Shown: positions 33,653 to 47,050, counted from the stretch's first letter. The stretch: 64,000 nt of DNA from Phragmites australis (GCF_958298935.1 NC_084943.1:8566001-8630000), one strand, 5' to 3'. Numbers and translations are program-made. Notes: generated by a model from the letters alone, not told the origin.

Positions 33653-35187
33653 TATAGGGATTGATGATGTCCTAATATAGGGGCGAATTAAGATACTTAA
33701 AACTAATTAGTTTCAAAAACTTCACAAGATAAACCTATATCACTTTCTATCTAAATGTGCTCTAGGTTTATCTAGTGTGTCTACTTTACTGATCAAAAGA
33801 GCTCGCAACCTATCTAGAAAAGTAAATTGTAAGTATTTAAATGCGGAAACATAAATAACGTAGAGAGAGAGAAAACTCAGCACATAGGATTTTTATCCTA
33901 TGATATCGATGTCATTAATGTCACCTCTAGTCCACGTTGGAGCTCTACCAAGGATATGCTCCTAGTTGCAAGACTCTTCCGGTCACACTCTTGAGCCACC
34001 AAGTTACAAAGACAAGGTCTCAACCTGGATAAACCAACAAGCCAGAAAAGTAAGGTCTCACAACTAGCCTATCTCCCGATCACTTGTTACCGTCTTCACT
34101 TCCGAGGTTGAGCCACCAAGGTAAGGGTCTCCGCATCCTTATATAAGCATCTTGTCGTCATTCCACACCAAGTCAGAGGGTTAACAAGCTTGAGCAACTT
34201 CGGCTCAAGATGCCGATGAGTCACTAAGACTCCAAGGTGCTAACGTATCACTAGGTACAAAGTAAGATCACTTCTTGATCCTTTCTCTAGGTAGGAACAC
34301 ATAGCAACTCTTCTCTCTAGGTCTACAAACACTAATCACTCACTAATCTTACGCTTAATCACCTTGGATGATCATTTTAAGCACTTTGGTGGCTTGGATG
34401 TCTTCTCAAGTGTCTATGAGTTTCCTTTAGACTCCAGCACCTTCAAATGACTTGGGGGGGGGGTATTTATAGCCTCAACCCTGTGAACTAGTTGTTGCCC
34501 CAATAGCTCACCTTTTCTGTATACGTCAGATGATCTGGTGTAAACCGATTGTACTCACCGGAACATCCAACGTGTACACCTTCCAAAAACTAGCCATTGG
34601 CACCCCACTCAAACCATCTGTGGACACCAGATGTTCCATCGTATTCACCAGCTTCATCGCCGGACCATCTGGCATGTACACTGTAGCCAAACCGCACCAC
34701 TTCTCTCTATGCAAAATACTTTGGCGTTGTCTTACTTCATCGCCGGACCATCCGGCGTGTTCAACTATGCCAAACCGGACTTTTACATCTTCTCTGCAAC
34801 AAATACTCCGGTGAAGCCTCCAGCATGTATAGCATCAAGCATCGGACCATCCAGTGTGTGTCTTCCTCGAACTTCAACTCTGGAATGCTCAGACATGCCC
34901 ATCTTCATATCGTCGAATCATCTGGTGTATTCAAAAAAGCCAGACAGAAATATTCCGGCGTTCACAACTCTTCTGCGCCAGACATTTCGACGTTAACAAA
35001 ATTCCTGGGACTTGTCGATCTTTGTCCTGGCTACGGTGGCTTCTTCATGTATTACATCCATGAGATCTACTAAAGTATATACTTGACACACATATTTGTC
35101 CCATTGACTATGTTGTCATTAATCACAAAAATCACATACATGCCCTAAAATAAATACTACAATCTCCCTAAGAGAATGTTTCCTATA
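33653..35187 (-). repeat. 3' LTR of SIRE-like element (1,535 bp)
   Basis: Minus-strand start TATAGGAAACATTCTCTTAG. It aligns throughout with 38446-39982 and with 7300-8746. It contains about seven loose copies of a GGACCATCCGGCGTGT-type motif between 34520 and 34990. Confidence 0.9.
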
Positions 35188-35200
35188 ATCTCCCATTTTT
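35188..35200 (-). other. Polypurine tract of SIRE-like element
   Basis: CAAAAAATGGGAGAT on the minus strand, directly before the 3' LTR. Confidence 0.8.
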
Positions 35201-36469
35201 TGCTGATTCATAACAACACAACCAAAACAAGTGATAAGTAATAAATGATCCAATTGTAAAGAGCAGAAAGTCTTACCACATTGTTTGGATGTATGTTCTT
35301 ACCACTTAGTTGCCTTTGTTGTGACTCCTCTTTTTTCAACATCACTATCTCCCTTGATCGACCTATGCAAGAGCTTTTTCCCCTTTGCCAAGCTTCATAT
35401 ATCTTGCACTTGATTTGGTCATTACAATTCTCCTCTTTTGTCAACAATCTCCCAAAAAAAACTATAAACACATGTTAAACTCAAGGGAAAAATATTAAAG
35501 CATACGGGAGAGAGCTTCATAAACTATGATCCAATAAAGTGATATCCCTTGTAGGAATTCAATTGAAAAGATATGTGGATATCAATTGAGATGAAAGCAC
35601 ATGGATCACAATTCATGAAACTCACATAATATAGTTTAAACTCCCCATATATGTGTGCATAGATGTGATGAGAAAGAAACATTTGCAAAACTAGACAATA
35701 TATCAAGATAGAAAGTTTAAGCTATATTATGCATAGAGGTAGCTTAAATGAACAAAAGATTTGACAAAGATACCAATTGAATCCTTTAAGCGTTGCATAC
35801 CTCCTAGATCTTGTTGATTACTCATGAGACTACAAAAGATATCACTTGAAACACATGTCAGTCTCAAAATCATAACCTATAGGATATACTACTCCTAAAT
35901 GTGTGCATACAAGTGCTAAATACTTATGAGATATATGCACTTGTTATTGATAAAAATGGGTATGTATCTTATAGATTTGACTCATGGCACATAAAATATA
36001 TCAATTGAAGAAATATGCCATGTAAATGACCTACAACTAATAAACCATGTAGGTTGTCCATGGGATAGAAAGAAACACAAGCAACCTACTATATGAAAAC
36101 ATACATTAGGTATTGCAATAAAATTGAAATATGTATATGCAATCCTAGAAAAGGCAATGTACTAGATGCAAAACAAAATGCATGAACAAAAAATCTAGCT
36201 ACCATTATCTCTTTTACCTTTGGATGGGGATTTAGGTATATGATGATTATGATCTTCATCAACACGTCCAATCATGTACACTTGGCTTCTTTGCTTGAGA
36301 TTTCACTCCATCTTATGAGCCAAGTCCCCAAATCCTCCATAGCCGCCTCAGGCTTCAATTCTTCTTTGGAATCCAAACTGATTGGGTCCCTTCAGGTTGA
36401 TGATGATTTTCTTGGGCACCCAAATAGGTTAGTTTCACCTTCGGTCCATTCTCGCAACCATGTGTGCAG
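35201..36469 (-). other. 3' untranslated interior of SIRE-like element
   Basis: The part up to about 35480 matches 6900-7299. The rest is AT-rich without recognisable coding sequence. Pol would be expected here or upstream of here and is missing. Confidence 0.6.
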
Positions 36470-38300
36470 CTACCTTGTTATTGTCCTTCTTCTTGAGCTT
36501 GTAGTGGTTACTCTTGGTCTTGATCTTGTAGTTGGGCTGGTGTAGAGGTTGGAGGTCTTGTTGGAGAGATTCATTGCCTTCTTATTCTCCTTGGTATCTT
36601 TCTTGACTTGCTTGCATTGGAAGGACTTGTAGCCTTCTTGATGGCATTTGAAACATGTCACGATCGACCCCCTCTGTAAGCTTATTCACCATGATAGCAC
36701 GATTATCTTGAGGAGGTTGGACATATTCTTTGCCCTTTAATCTCGCCAAATCCTTCTTGAGCTTCTCCACTTCTTACTTGAGCTCATAATTCTCTTATGC
36801 AATGAGGTTGTTAGGTGGTTCTACAACAACATTCTCAATACAAATCTCATTGCAAAGGAGTGAGCTAGATAAATCAATCAAATCATCACAAGAAGTGGAA
36901 GCATCTACCTTAGGATTAAAATTAAATAGAGAGGTAGATTACTTCAAAAGAGCCTTAGTTTGAGATTCAATGCACTTAAATTTAGCCTTAAGCTCTTCAT
37001 GCTCCTTATTTAGTAAATTGAATTTACTCAATAATTGTTCATAATTAGAAACAAATGTAGCATAAATGTCATTAAGTGCATTGAATTTCTTAAGTTCTTT
37101 TGAATGTCTTTTTAAGGCCCTTTATTGCTCATAGATCAATTCAAGAAGTTTTTCATGAGAGGGGAAATCCTCATCAGATTCATCATCACTTACATCGCTA
37201 TCCAAACCTTTAGTCATAATACACTTGTGAGATGGCTTGCATGACGACTTGTATGATGATGAACTTGAGGAAGAGCTTCTCTTAGAGGAGTGGATGGTGA
37301 GGCTTTTATCACTTGAGCTTGACTCTTCATCTTCTCTCACTCATCTTCCTATGCCTGCAAATGATTTATCTCTTTTCCTTGTCTCATTCTTGTTATTGGT
37401 CTTCTTTTCCTTCTTGATATGATTAATTGTGTTGACCTAGTCTTCAATGGAGATTGGATGATCAATCTTGGCATTGATCCTCTTCGTATTCTTCTCTAAT
37501 TTTTAGAAGAGGTTGGCGATTTTGGGATCAATTTCTTCATCACTTGATGTGATTTGATCATCATCTTCATTACTCTCTTCATCTTGATCACCAACATCTT
37601 CGCTTGAGCTTGATTCTTTCTCTTGTTTCCTCATCCTTGCCTTCATGTGTTGGTATTTTGCTTGCTTGCTTGTAAAAGTAAGGTTCTTGGTGTCAGATGT
37701 GGAAGAACCTTCGACCACCATGTTCATGATCATCTCATAGGCGGTGATCTTACCGATTACATGGCTTGGAGTCATCTTCTTGATGTCACTTTTGTCAAGA
37801 TGATGGAGACGATCAACTTGTATTTTAGAAGAAGAGCTTGAAGTATTATTCTCACTACTTGATTATCTTCAATTTACGTCAAACCTAGCCCATTGATCTC
37901 ATTAATAAGAATATTCAAATGAGAATATATATCATTAGCACTTTCATAGGGTAGTTGTTTGATGTCATTGAGCTTAGTAACTAGCACATGATATTTTTAT
38001 TGCACACATCTTTTGTGTCCTTATATATTTTAATGAGACTATTCCAAATATCAAGTGCATTGGTGAGAGAATAAACTCTATTGAATGCATTGAGGCATAG
38101 AGATGATAAAAAGGATACTCTTTGCCATTGTAATGGATTGTCTCTCTTTGTTAGTGATGCACGGCCTCATCCCCACCTTGGTGACTCTCCAAACAAATAA
38201 ACCTTTGGCTTGCAAAAAGTATGTCATTAGAATTTTTCAACGAGAAAAATTTGTGTCATCGAAAAGTGGAGTACTATAGGTATCCATTCCAATCCTAGAC
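36470..38300 (-). pseudogene. Copia gag (SIRE-like), broken
   Basis: Read on the minus strand, the start region near 38280 shows a DDTNFSRWKILMTYFLQAKG-like UBN2 gag pattern after frameshifts. Frame 37503-37775 continues with KITAYEMIMNMVVEG and an acidic SSSSEDVGDQDEESNEDDD stretch. Frame 37122-37340 is Ser-rich. Frame 36470-36661 holds the zinc knuckle CFKCHQEGYKSFQC, where the His of CCHC is Tyr. Several stops and frameshifts separate these parts. Gag would package the RNA. Confidence 0.75.
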
Positions 38301-38426
38301 GTCACAACTCGCTAGGCGGTGAAGCCTAACTAATCTCAATGATACTAAGGCTCAAATGCCACTTGAAATGGTAAAACCTTGTGAAATGTGTGAGACTCTA
38401 ACACCAATTGTAGAGCTAGATGTGAG

Positions 38427-38443
38427 CACTTCCTCTGATACCA
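38427..38443 (-). other. Primer binding site (tRNA-iMet type)
   Basis: TGGTATCAGAGGAAGTG on the minus strand, two bases from the end of the 5' LTR. Confidence 0.9.
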
Positions 38444-38445
38444 AC

Positions 38446-39982
38446 TATAGGGATTAGTTACGTCCTAAGGGGGGTGAATTATGACACTTCAAACTAATTA
38501 GCTTCAAAAACTTCACAAGATAAACCTATATCACTTTCTATCTAAATGTGTAATAGGTTTATCTAGTGTGTCCACTCTACTGATCAAAAGAGCTCGCAAT
38601 CTATCTAGTAAGGTAAATTGCAAGTATGTGAATGCGGAAATGTAAATAAGGTAGAGAGAGAGAAAACTCGGCACAAGAATTTTTATCTTGTGATATCGAT
38701 GGTATGAATGTCACCCTTACTCTATATTATAGCTCCATCAAGGATATACTTCCGGTCGTTAAGACTCTTCCGGTCACGACTCTTGAGCCACCAAGTCACA
38801 AAGACAAGGTTTCAACCCAAATGAGCCACCAAGCTACAAAGTCAGGGTCTCACCACTAACCTCTCTATCAGTCACTTGTCATTGTCTTCACTTTGAAGCT
38901 TGAGCCATCGAGGCAAGGGTCTCCGCGTTCCCATATAAGCGTCTTTCCACCGCTCCAAACCAAGTCGAAGGGTTAACAAGCTTGAGCAACTTTGGCTCAA
39001 GTTGTCGGTAAGTCACTAAGACTCTAAGGTGCCGGTGTACCACTAGGTATAAGGTAGTATCACTCCTTGATCCTCTCTCTAGGCAGGAACACCTAGCAAC
39101 TCTTCTCTATAGGCCTATAGGCACTAATCACTTACTAATTATGTGGTTAATCGCCTTAGATGATCACTTTAAGAACTTTGGTGGCTTGGATGTCTTCTCA
39201 AGTGTGTATGAGCTTCCTCTAAACTTCAGCCCCTTCAAATGACTAAGGGGGTATTTATAGCCTCAACCCTGTGAACTAGCTGTTGCCCTAACGGCTCACC
39301 TTTTTTGTATACACCGAATGATCCAGTGTAAATCGATTGTACTCACTGGAACATCTGGCATGTACACCTTTCAAAAACTAGCCATTGAAACCCCACTCAA
39401 ACCATCTGTGAACACTGGATGTTCCGACGTGTTCACCAGCTTCATCGCCAGACCATCCGGCGTGTACACTTAAGCCAAACCACACCACTTCTCTCTGTGA
39501 AAAATACTTTGGCATTGTCATGCTTCATCGCTGGACCATCCGACGTGTTCAACTATGCCAAACTAGACTTTGACATCTTCTCTGCAACAAATACTCCGAC
39601 GAAGCCTCTAGCGTGCATAGCATCAAGCCTAGATCATCTGGTGTGTGTCTTCCTCGAACTTCAACTCTGGAATGCTCAAGCGTGCACATCTTCATATAGC
39701 TGGATCATCTAAGGTATTCAAAATAGCCAGACAGAAATACTTCGATGTTCACAACTCTTCTGCACCAGACCTTCCGGTGTTAACAAAATTCCTAGGACTT
39801 GTCCAGTTCAAGCGATCTTTGTTCCGGCTGTGGTGACTTTTTCATGTATTGTATTTATGAGACCTACTAAAATATGTACTTTACACACATGTTAGTCTCA
39901 TTGACTATATTATTATTAATCATTAAAATCACATACATGTTCTAAAGTAAATGCTCATTCTCCCTAAGGGCATGTTTCCTAT
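38446..39982 (-). repeat. 5' LTR of SIRE-like element (1,537 bp)
   Basis: Aligns throughout with 33653-35187, with many substitutions and few length changes. The outer end reads ATAGGAAACATGCCCTTAGG on the minus strand. Confidence 0.9.
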
Positions 39983-40826
39983 TGGTGGGCCATCCGGATA
40001 GGAATGGGTGAGAAAAAGGTTGTCACGGGTGCCGAGAGAACGGACGTGTGCTGTATGGGTAAAGTTGTACTCCCCTGCAATGTGTAAATCAATTCGAATT
40101 ATCGTGCTCTCGATCATAAGCATGCTTAATGTCCATTGGCCATCAATAGATTTCCGATGTTTTGGTGAATGGGATTGTATGAGATATGTCAGGAGTTGCT
40201 TTTTTTATGTGCTATATTGAGATAGTCTTGTTAGTATGTTGGTTATGTTAATATTTATGTTGTCATGATATGATAGCGGCATTTCAGTGGTGTTAGATGT
40301 TCACACTCTTGTGTCATTAAACTACTTTTGCGCATAAATTCATTTAATCTTGTGGCCTACTTGCTACTCATTTCAAATGCATAATCCTTAGAGTCAGAAC
40401 TATATATATCCTAGGAGTAAGTCTTTTGAGTAACTTCATACTCATGATGCTATCATTGAATTTTTGTAGGTGAGGATGACTTAATGTATGTCTACTTCGT
40501 GTCCGCCGATGTTGGTGATGGGCAAAAGTAGCGGTGTGCTACTTGAGATGACTTGGGTGGTGCCTTAGGGCAATAGCACCACCTTTTTGCTATTTTTAGA
40601 TGTATTTTCTACTATGTAGTAATGATCAATTGCTAGGATATGAGCTTGTATTTAGATGACTCCGGTAGTTCTAGCGCTTGATCGATGTTATGTTGAGAGC
40701 CCGAACATGTTTATTTGGCTCTCATTCTTTAATTTCAGCATGTAAAACTTTTAAAATTTTGACTTATAATGACTTTAAAGACTTATAATCTATTTAAATT
40801 ACTTGCTGATATGGATCAACTAGTGA
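39983..40826 (+). repeat. Third segment of the split LTR (shared LTR tail)
   Basis: From 40104 it aligns with 59207-59926 almost end to end. Shared stretches include GTGAGGATGACTTA, GCTAGGATATGA and CCGAACATGTTTATTTGGCT. It stops at AAATTACT (40826), where the other copy continues with CACTCTTTATTGTG. Confidence 0.7.
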
Positions 40827-41317
40827 TGAACAAGTCGATACGTGTTTGTTGTCCTATCTTTCACGGTACCAGCAGTATTGACAATAATAGCTCTCAACTT
40901 GACCAATTGAACCACAAGGAATATATGTATTGAAGTGTATGCAAGTATACAAAGAACCCTAACTTTAATAATCAACTTGACGTTGATGCAAACCGGCAGT
41001 AGGTAAACTCTCCAACTCGTACACCAATCTAGGGCGCAATTCAGAGAAGGGAAATCCTTGATTTCAAAGCATGCACCCAGGAGGAACGTCCTAGACTTGT
41101 CTTCTTTTCACAATCCCAGTAGGAATCGGCTTCAATAAACAATGGATAGATGAACGAGGGATGTGCCCTCGAGGTTTCTCTCTGAAACTCACCGAGAGGA
41201 AAAACACACCAAAGAGAAATACTCCCCCATACAGGGGCGTTGCGCCGGGCTATATGGCTCACAGGCCGCCTTTTCCTTCAACTCCAACTTGGACTCGACT
41301 TGAATTGTAGTTGGACT
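40827..41317. other. Unassigned DNA, left flank of copia element
   Basis: No LTR end or domain is recognised. The minus frame 41041-41262 has no motif. The GGACT at 41313-41317 is the left target duplication of the next element. Confidence 0.45.
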
Positions 41318-41519
41318 TGTTATAAATAGACACTTTCAGATATAATCATGTGATCAATTACTAAGAGTTGTGTCTATTGAGAAGAAATGTCTTCCCAATA
41401 GACATGTCCTCTCATCATGCCTTTTCACCATGTATAAATATGTAAACACTATTATCAATGAATACAAGAGTTCATTTGCTACTCTATTGTCTCTCTCAAT
41501 TACTATCTACACAACAACA
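41318..41519 (+). repeat. 5' LTR of copia element
   Basis: Starts TGTTATAAATAGACACTTTC and ends ACACAACAACA. It holds a TATA box TATAAATA at 41433-41440. Confidence 0.9.
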
Positions 41520-41535
41520 CGTTATTAGCACGAAT
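41520..41535 (+). other. Unusual primer binding site
   Basis: CGTTATTAGCACGAATG follows the 5' LTR in place of the common TGGTATCAGAGC. I recall TTATCAGCACG-type sites in some plant copia lineages. Confidence 0.6.
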
Positions 41536-42506
41536 GTTCTCCACTGAGACATCGGCCACAATAGAAGAACACCGACGGCAAGAATAGAGATGGACAGCGA
41601 TTCCACTCTCCTTATGAACTCCATCGTCTTCTGCTGCGACCAATCCTCAGGTGCCTTCGTGCGTATCTTCGCCGTTCATCACAGATAGACGATCTACACT
41701 GTGCTACAAAGTTGATGCACTCGCTCTCTACAAGGTGTTCATCGACATCAACACAAAGAAGAAATCGATTCCGGCCATCTAGACCAGAGGCACGAAGGCC
41801 ATCAAGTACTCATTGATGCCATACTTTCAACCTTGATGGCGTTGGAGACCGTGTATTATTCTCATTCTTCTCCTGATTATTAATACAAATTAGGTGATTA
41901 CCTCTTCCACTTAATATAACACAATGTTTCAAACCTTTGCATATTGGCCATACACTAGGTAGTACTCTAATACTACTGCGGGATATACACTATGTCTAAC
42001 ACATAGTGACTATACTTAAAGTGCGTACCCAATGTTAAATTTGGAACAAAGGTCCATACCTTTTCAGGTGATTACCTTAATTCATATCTCATATTGGCCA
42101 TACACAAGGTAGTACCTAAGTATTACTGTGGGATCTATACTATGTTTAGCACACAGTGACTATCCTCAACGTGCGTACCCAATTTGAATATGAATTAAAT
42201 AAAGGTCTACACCATTTTGGTGATTACCTTTAAAGTGTTAACACAAGATTTGCATAACACAAGGTAATAGAAATATAGGCATCTACTGAAAATACCAGAT
42301 TATGCCTCCTACTACTCTGAGATATACACCACATCTGGTGATTATCTTCAATGTGTTAGCTACATAATTTGAGGTCTATACTATATAATTCAAGTCTCAA
42401 TTTGACTTTACAAATTTTTTCATTATTATTACAACATTACCATGATGATTTTTAATTTACCTACAGTAAATTAATCAAATCTCTGGTCACATGCATATAG
42501 GATATA

Positions 42507-43500
42507 ATGACCGACCAAGAGTTCGATGAACTCGTGCTTCACGGTCACAATTATCCAATATGTACAATAGACGTCAAGATTAGTCTTGTGTCCTATGAAA
42601 TAATAGCAGCACTACTACCTCCCCAAGAGGGAGAACCACCGCTACAAGATCATGTTCAATATGGTGCATTATACATAAGGTATCATATATATCTGGATCT
42701 CAAGTCTAAATATCTGATGGAAAATCCGAGCACTTTATGGCTAGCTCTTAAAAGCAGATATGAACAGCAAAAAGGCAGTAATTCTGCCCAATGCAAGTCA
42801 TGAATGAACACATATCCGACTCCAAGACTTTAAGTCCGTCAGAGATTACAATCATGTTGTTCATAAAATCTGCTCAAAATTGCGTTTTTGCAAATAAGAA
42901 CCTACATATGCGAAGAAGATAGAGCCATTATGCTTCCTGTTGATAGGATCTTATAGCAATAATACCGTGCAATAGAATACCATGTTTATTCTGATTTAAT
43001 ACATGTATTACTTCATGCCGAATAGCATGATGAACTCCTTATAAGGAATCATCATCAGCATCCTATCGGCGCTGCTCCTTTACCTGAAGTACATACTAAA
43101 GCCCAGAATAACAACAAGTTCGATGGCATTTTAGACGCCATCCAAAGAACTTCAATGGTAAACACAAAACACAAAATGAAGCAAAAGCCATGTGCACCGA
43201 ATCAGGGTCAAGGCATTTCCAAACTTGACAAATCTAAAATTTGTCGCAGGTATGGATGCCACAAGCACTCCACTAACAAATGCCACACCCCAAGACATTT
43301 AGTTGATATGTATTTATAATCTGTATGACATAACCGACCTGCTCAAAGGAAAAGGTTTGAAGCACACTTCAATCTTCAAACTGACTCCACCAAGGAGGTT
43401 AGTTGTTCACAACAAGTTTTTCAAGAACCAAGTAACAACCAGACTCTTCTGCAACCAGAAGATCCTATGAGCAAGGAAAACATGTTTGTCGAATTTTCTT
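42507..43500 (+). pseudogene. Copia gag
   Basis: ATG at 42507 opens MTDQEFDELVLHGHNYPIC, then IDVKISLVSYEIIAALLPPQ and LKSKYLMENPSTLWLALKSR, the UBN2 gag pattern. A frameshift near 42800 leads to RLQDFKSVRDYNH in another frame. A zinc knuckle near 43237-43290 reads CRRYGCHKHSTNKC; in the CX2C pair the second Cys is Tyr. Further stops follow. Confidence 0.8.
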
Positions 43501-43699
43501 CGCACGACATGTTTGGAGACCTTATCTAGTCTCCCACTTCCTTAAATACCATGTTATCTACGTCCCATTAAATGTTGTAATACAATATAGTATCAGCACT
43601 ATAATACTACAATAAAGTATGTATGTATTCTATATATCTGAAAAGAATTTCATATAAAATTCTTCAATTCTATATATATAGAATTCTACGGGAGTCAAT

Positions 43700-46440
43700 C
43701 CAATGGAGGAAATGTGTCTTGTAGATAGTTACACCACAAATTCTATACTTAGGAAAATCAAAATATTTCCAAACTCTTACTAAGAGACAAGGAAATATTT
43801 TGACAATAGTTGGATGTGATGTAGTGATTGTTGGCTCTAGTCATGCTATAATTACTCTCCCTATGGGTACACAAGTCATAATCGTTGATGCTGTATAGTA
43901 TCTCGATTCAACCCATACCTTATAAGTTATAGAGATATCCATCATAATGGTTTCCACATTGAAACCCATGTTGACAACAAAGAGGAATTTCTCCTCTTAA
44001 TCAATGGATATGGCAAGCTTCCCTATATAGCATCTGGATTATACTATACATACATCAAATCCCACACCATATATTACATACAAAATAATTTTTCTATCTT
44101 AATCAAATCAAGACTTAGCATGATTGCCTTGGTCACTTTACCTTAAAGATGATGAGAATTTTTTTTAACAATTATATTGGTCACAGTATTCCCAAAATCC
44201 TCAGATTTGTGTGCATCGCAAGCGTCATAGGAAATTTAATTTTAAGGCCCTCTTACCTTAAAATTCATAATACGTCACCAAATTTCTTGAACACATTCAA
44301 GAACATACATGTTGCTCTATTCAGCAATTTTATAGACCATGTTGGTACTCTATAATGCTGATTGATGCATTTACAAAATAGTCCCAAATATGTCCCTTAT
44401 ACATAAGACACCAAACTTATGCCAAACTCATTGCTCAGATACTCAAAATAGAGCAAATTATCCTGGACACAGGATCAAATCCATTCACATGGACAATGCT
44501 ATTCCTTAATGTGCATGTAATTATTGTTTGGTTGTAGGCACTACTGCATTAAGTACCATATGTGCACATCCACAATGGTCTAGCTGAATATCTCATCAAG
44601 AGAATCAATTCATTTGCATGATCAACCATAGAATTGTAATTTACCAATATCTTGTTGGTGACATGCGGCTTTACACACCGCATCATTAATCCACATTCAT
44701 CCAACTACAGTAATACGGCTCCCTCCGTTCCAGTTAGTACGTGGAAATTTGGCTCCAGCTAAGTATTTTCCATCTGCGAATCAGTTACGTTCTGCATGAA
44801 CTGATATCACCACCGTACAACATACATCAAAGGGCATTAAGGATCCATATGAGGTATAATTATCCGTCAATCATATAATACCTTGATTCCCTCACATGTG
44901 ACATATTCATTGCCTGTATGCTCATAACATTTTGAGGACAATTCCCGGCATTAAGGGGAGATTAATACCACAAAGAATGCCAAGAATCATAAGAGAACGT
45001 CATATACATTCATATTCAGTCCTCATATCCACGTACCTGATATCTGAATCCTTATTCAGAATATCTTGTATTTGCAACATACTGCAAATAACCTGCCAAG
45101 ATGCATTTACTGACAATAAAGGTGTCACTAAATCCTATATTCCTACTAGGAATGTATCGGAAAGAGTGGAGGTACCAAACAAAACTACTCAACTCCCAAA
45201 TAAAAATAAGAGGGGGAGAAGTACGGTCACAAAGGATAAAGCTTCTTGCAAGCTACCGTGAAAACAGAGGAATTCCTCCTCCAAGATAGTAAATACAAAT
45301 CAACATCAAGTTGATAGACACCTTATGGATATTCACTATCCAAATACCTATGGATGTTCAACATCCAAATACCCAGCACAAATGTGTACACAAATCCAAG
45401 CGCTGGGTCATGGGAACACCCCAACTCCATTGTTTTGGGAAATACACGGAGTTAAATGGGATAATATTTCCACAAACTATATTGATTCCATCGAATCAAT
45501 CAATATCAAAGACTGCAAATTGTCGATAAATATTTCTCCTCGAAAATTGTAGAAGATCTTTAATTGGATCTAGGCCAAAGTCCATGCCCATGGTAGGGTG
45601 CCTCAAGCACTCGGACTGGACCAAATAGAAGGAAGCAATTGAGGTAGAATTGCACTCGCTCACAAAAGAGAAGTATTCACAAAAGTAATACCTACACCTC
45701 TAATGTCTTCCTTACAGAAGCAAAATGGATTTTTAATCCATAAGGTGGTGAAATAGAGAGGCTTGTACCACCTTGGTTTACGCAGAGGCCGGCATCAATT
45801 ATGATGCTACATACCCCATGGTATGTGTGAAAATTATGTTCTCATATTCAATATCATTGGCAGATCAAATGAATTGGATAGATCCGGACATATAAGTCCC
45901 TAATGGACTTCGCATTTTGAATCTAAATACAAATCGCAATATATATTATGTACAGCTCAAAGTCACTCTATGACTTCAAGCAGTTAAGTTGATTGTGGTG
46001 CAACTTACTAAATGAGTTCCTTCCACAGAAGGGTCACTCCAAACACAATGATTCCATATGTGTGTTCATACTAAAGTCTCAATTGGATTTTGTATCATCT
46101 CCATACCACACACGATAAAGTATGTAATCATCTTAAAGGCGGAATTTGAGATGAATAATTTGAGTAAAACCAAATTTTTCTTAAGTCTCCAACTTGAGCA
46201 TGTTCCTTCAGGAATATTTATCCATCGGTCCACCAATATCCAAATAATATTGGACAATCATATCCATCAAATACTTATGATCATTCAATCCCTAAATATG
46301 AATCAAGATACATTCATACATTGGGTTGACAATGAAAAGATATTGAACCTAAAGTTCTATATCTTAGTGCCATCTAAGCGCTCATATATCTTGCAAATCG
46401 CAACAGGCCTGATATTGCATTTGCAGATAACTTGCTAGCT
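43700..46440 (+). pseudogene. Copia pol: protease, integrase, RT remnants
   Basis: The protease loop reads CLVDSYTTNSIL near 43728 (DSG changed to DSY). The gag-pre-integrase/integrase part shows in frame 44149-44355 (IGHSIPKILRFVCIASVIGN). Integrase and the RT start are scattered over 44400-45800 with many stops. The late RT region is in frame 46058-46438, with AEFEMNNLSKTKFFLSLQLE and IATGLILHLQITC. No frame exceeds 126 codons. The proteins would have copied and inserted the element's cDNA. Confidence 0.75.
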
Positions 46441-47050
46441 TAAATAGGGCATCTCTAATAATGCCATTAGGCGGGAGTCAAAGAGGATATCTATAGTTAT
46501 CTTTATGGCACAAAAGATCTAGATTTTTCTATCAGAAAGACAAGATATGACCATAGTAGGATATCTAAACACTGGCTATATAAATAATCCCCATAATACC
46601 AAATCATGGACTGATTTTATGGTGATATAGCCTTTTCATAGGAGTCATCAAAATAGATTCTAGTGGCTACTTTCACCTATCATTCTAAAACATTATGTAT
46701 ATATGTATGGCTTCGCAGAATGATAAAACATATACATCATGTGGTATTGATTCGATAGAATCACTAACAATTATCTATGAAGATAATTCTGCATGCATTT
46801 CTCAAATGTAAACAGGTTATATAAAGAGCAATATCATCAAACATATTGCTCCTAAATTGTTCTATCCTCATAATGGGGAGATAGAAATCTTGCAAACTAA
46901 GTCATGTGATAATCTCACTGATTTATTCACTATGTCTTTACTAACTTCTACATTCCAAAAATAAGTTCACGAAATTGGTATGCGACGACTACGAGATTTG
47001 CATGGTTCAGGGGAGTTTATCCTAAAAAAATAATATGTTCATATTATATT
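46441..47050 (+). pseudogene. Copia RNase H remnant
   Basis: After the RT end the sequence keeps weak copia RNase H spacing with short pieces such as NNPHNTKSWTDFMV-like text near 46590 in mixed frames, then the stop region near 46960. Support is positional more than motif-based. Confidence 0.4.

Larger units (their letters stand above)
33653..39982 (-). mobile_element. SIRE-like Ty1/copia element lacking pol
   Basis: Paired LTRs (33653-35187 and 38446-39982), a tRNA-iMet primer site next to the right LTR and a polypurine tract next to the left one define a minus-strand element. The 3.26-kb interior holds a broken gag and 3' untranslated sequence but no protease, integrase, RT or RNase H. 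It is a deletion derivative of the family also seen at 6753-8746. Target duplications are not clear: flanks read TATGG and TGGTG. Confidence 0.9.
28081..40826 (+). mobile_element. Large gypsy-type LTR split by two nested elements
   Basis: TGTCACATCCCAATTTTTGC at 28081 is a typical gypsy LTR start and sits in the middle of an RT gene. I infer that the LTR runs 28081-29999, 32866-33652 and 39983-40826, about 3.5 kb, interrupted by a small copia element and a SIRE-like element. The last segment matches 59207-59926. The end of the LTR and a target duplication matching ATTAG (28076-28080) are not visible. The continuity across the insertions is inference. Confidence 0.5.
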
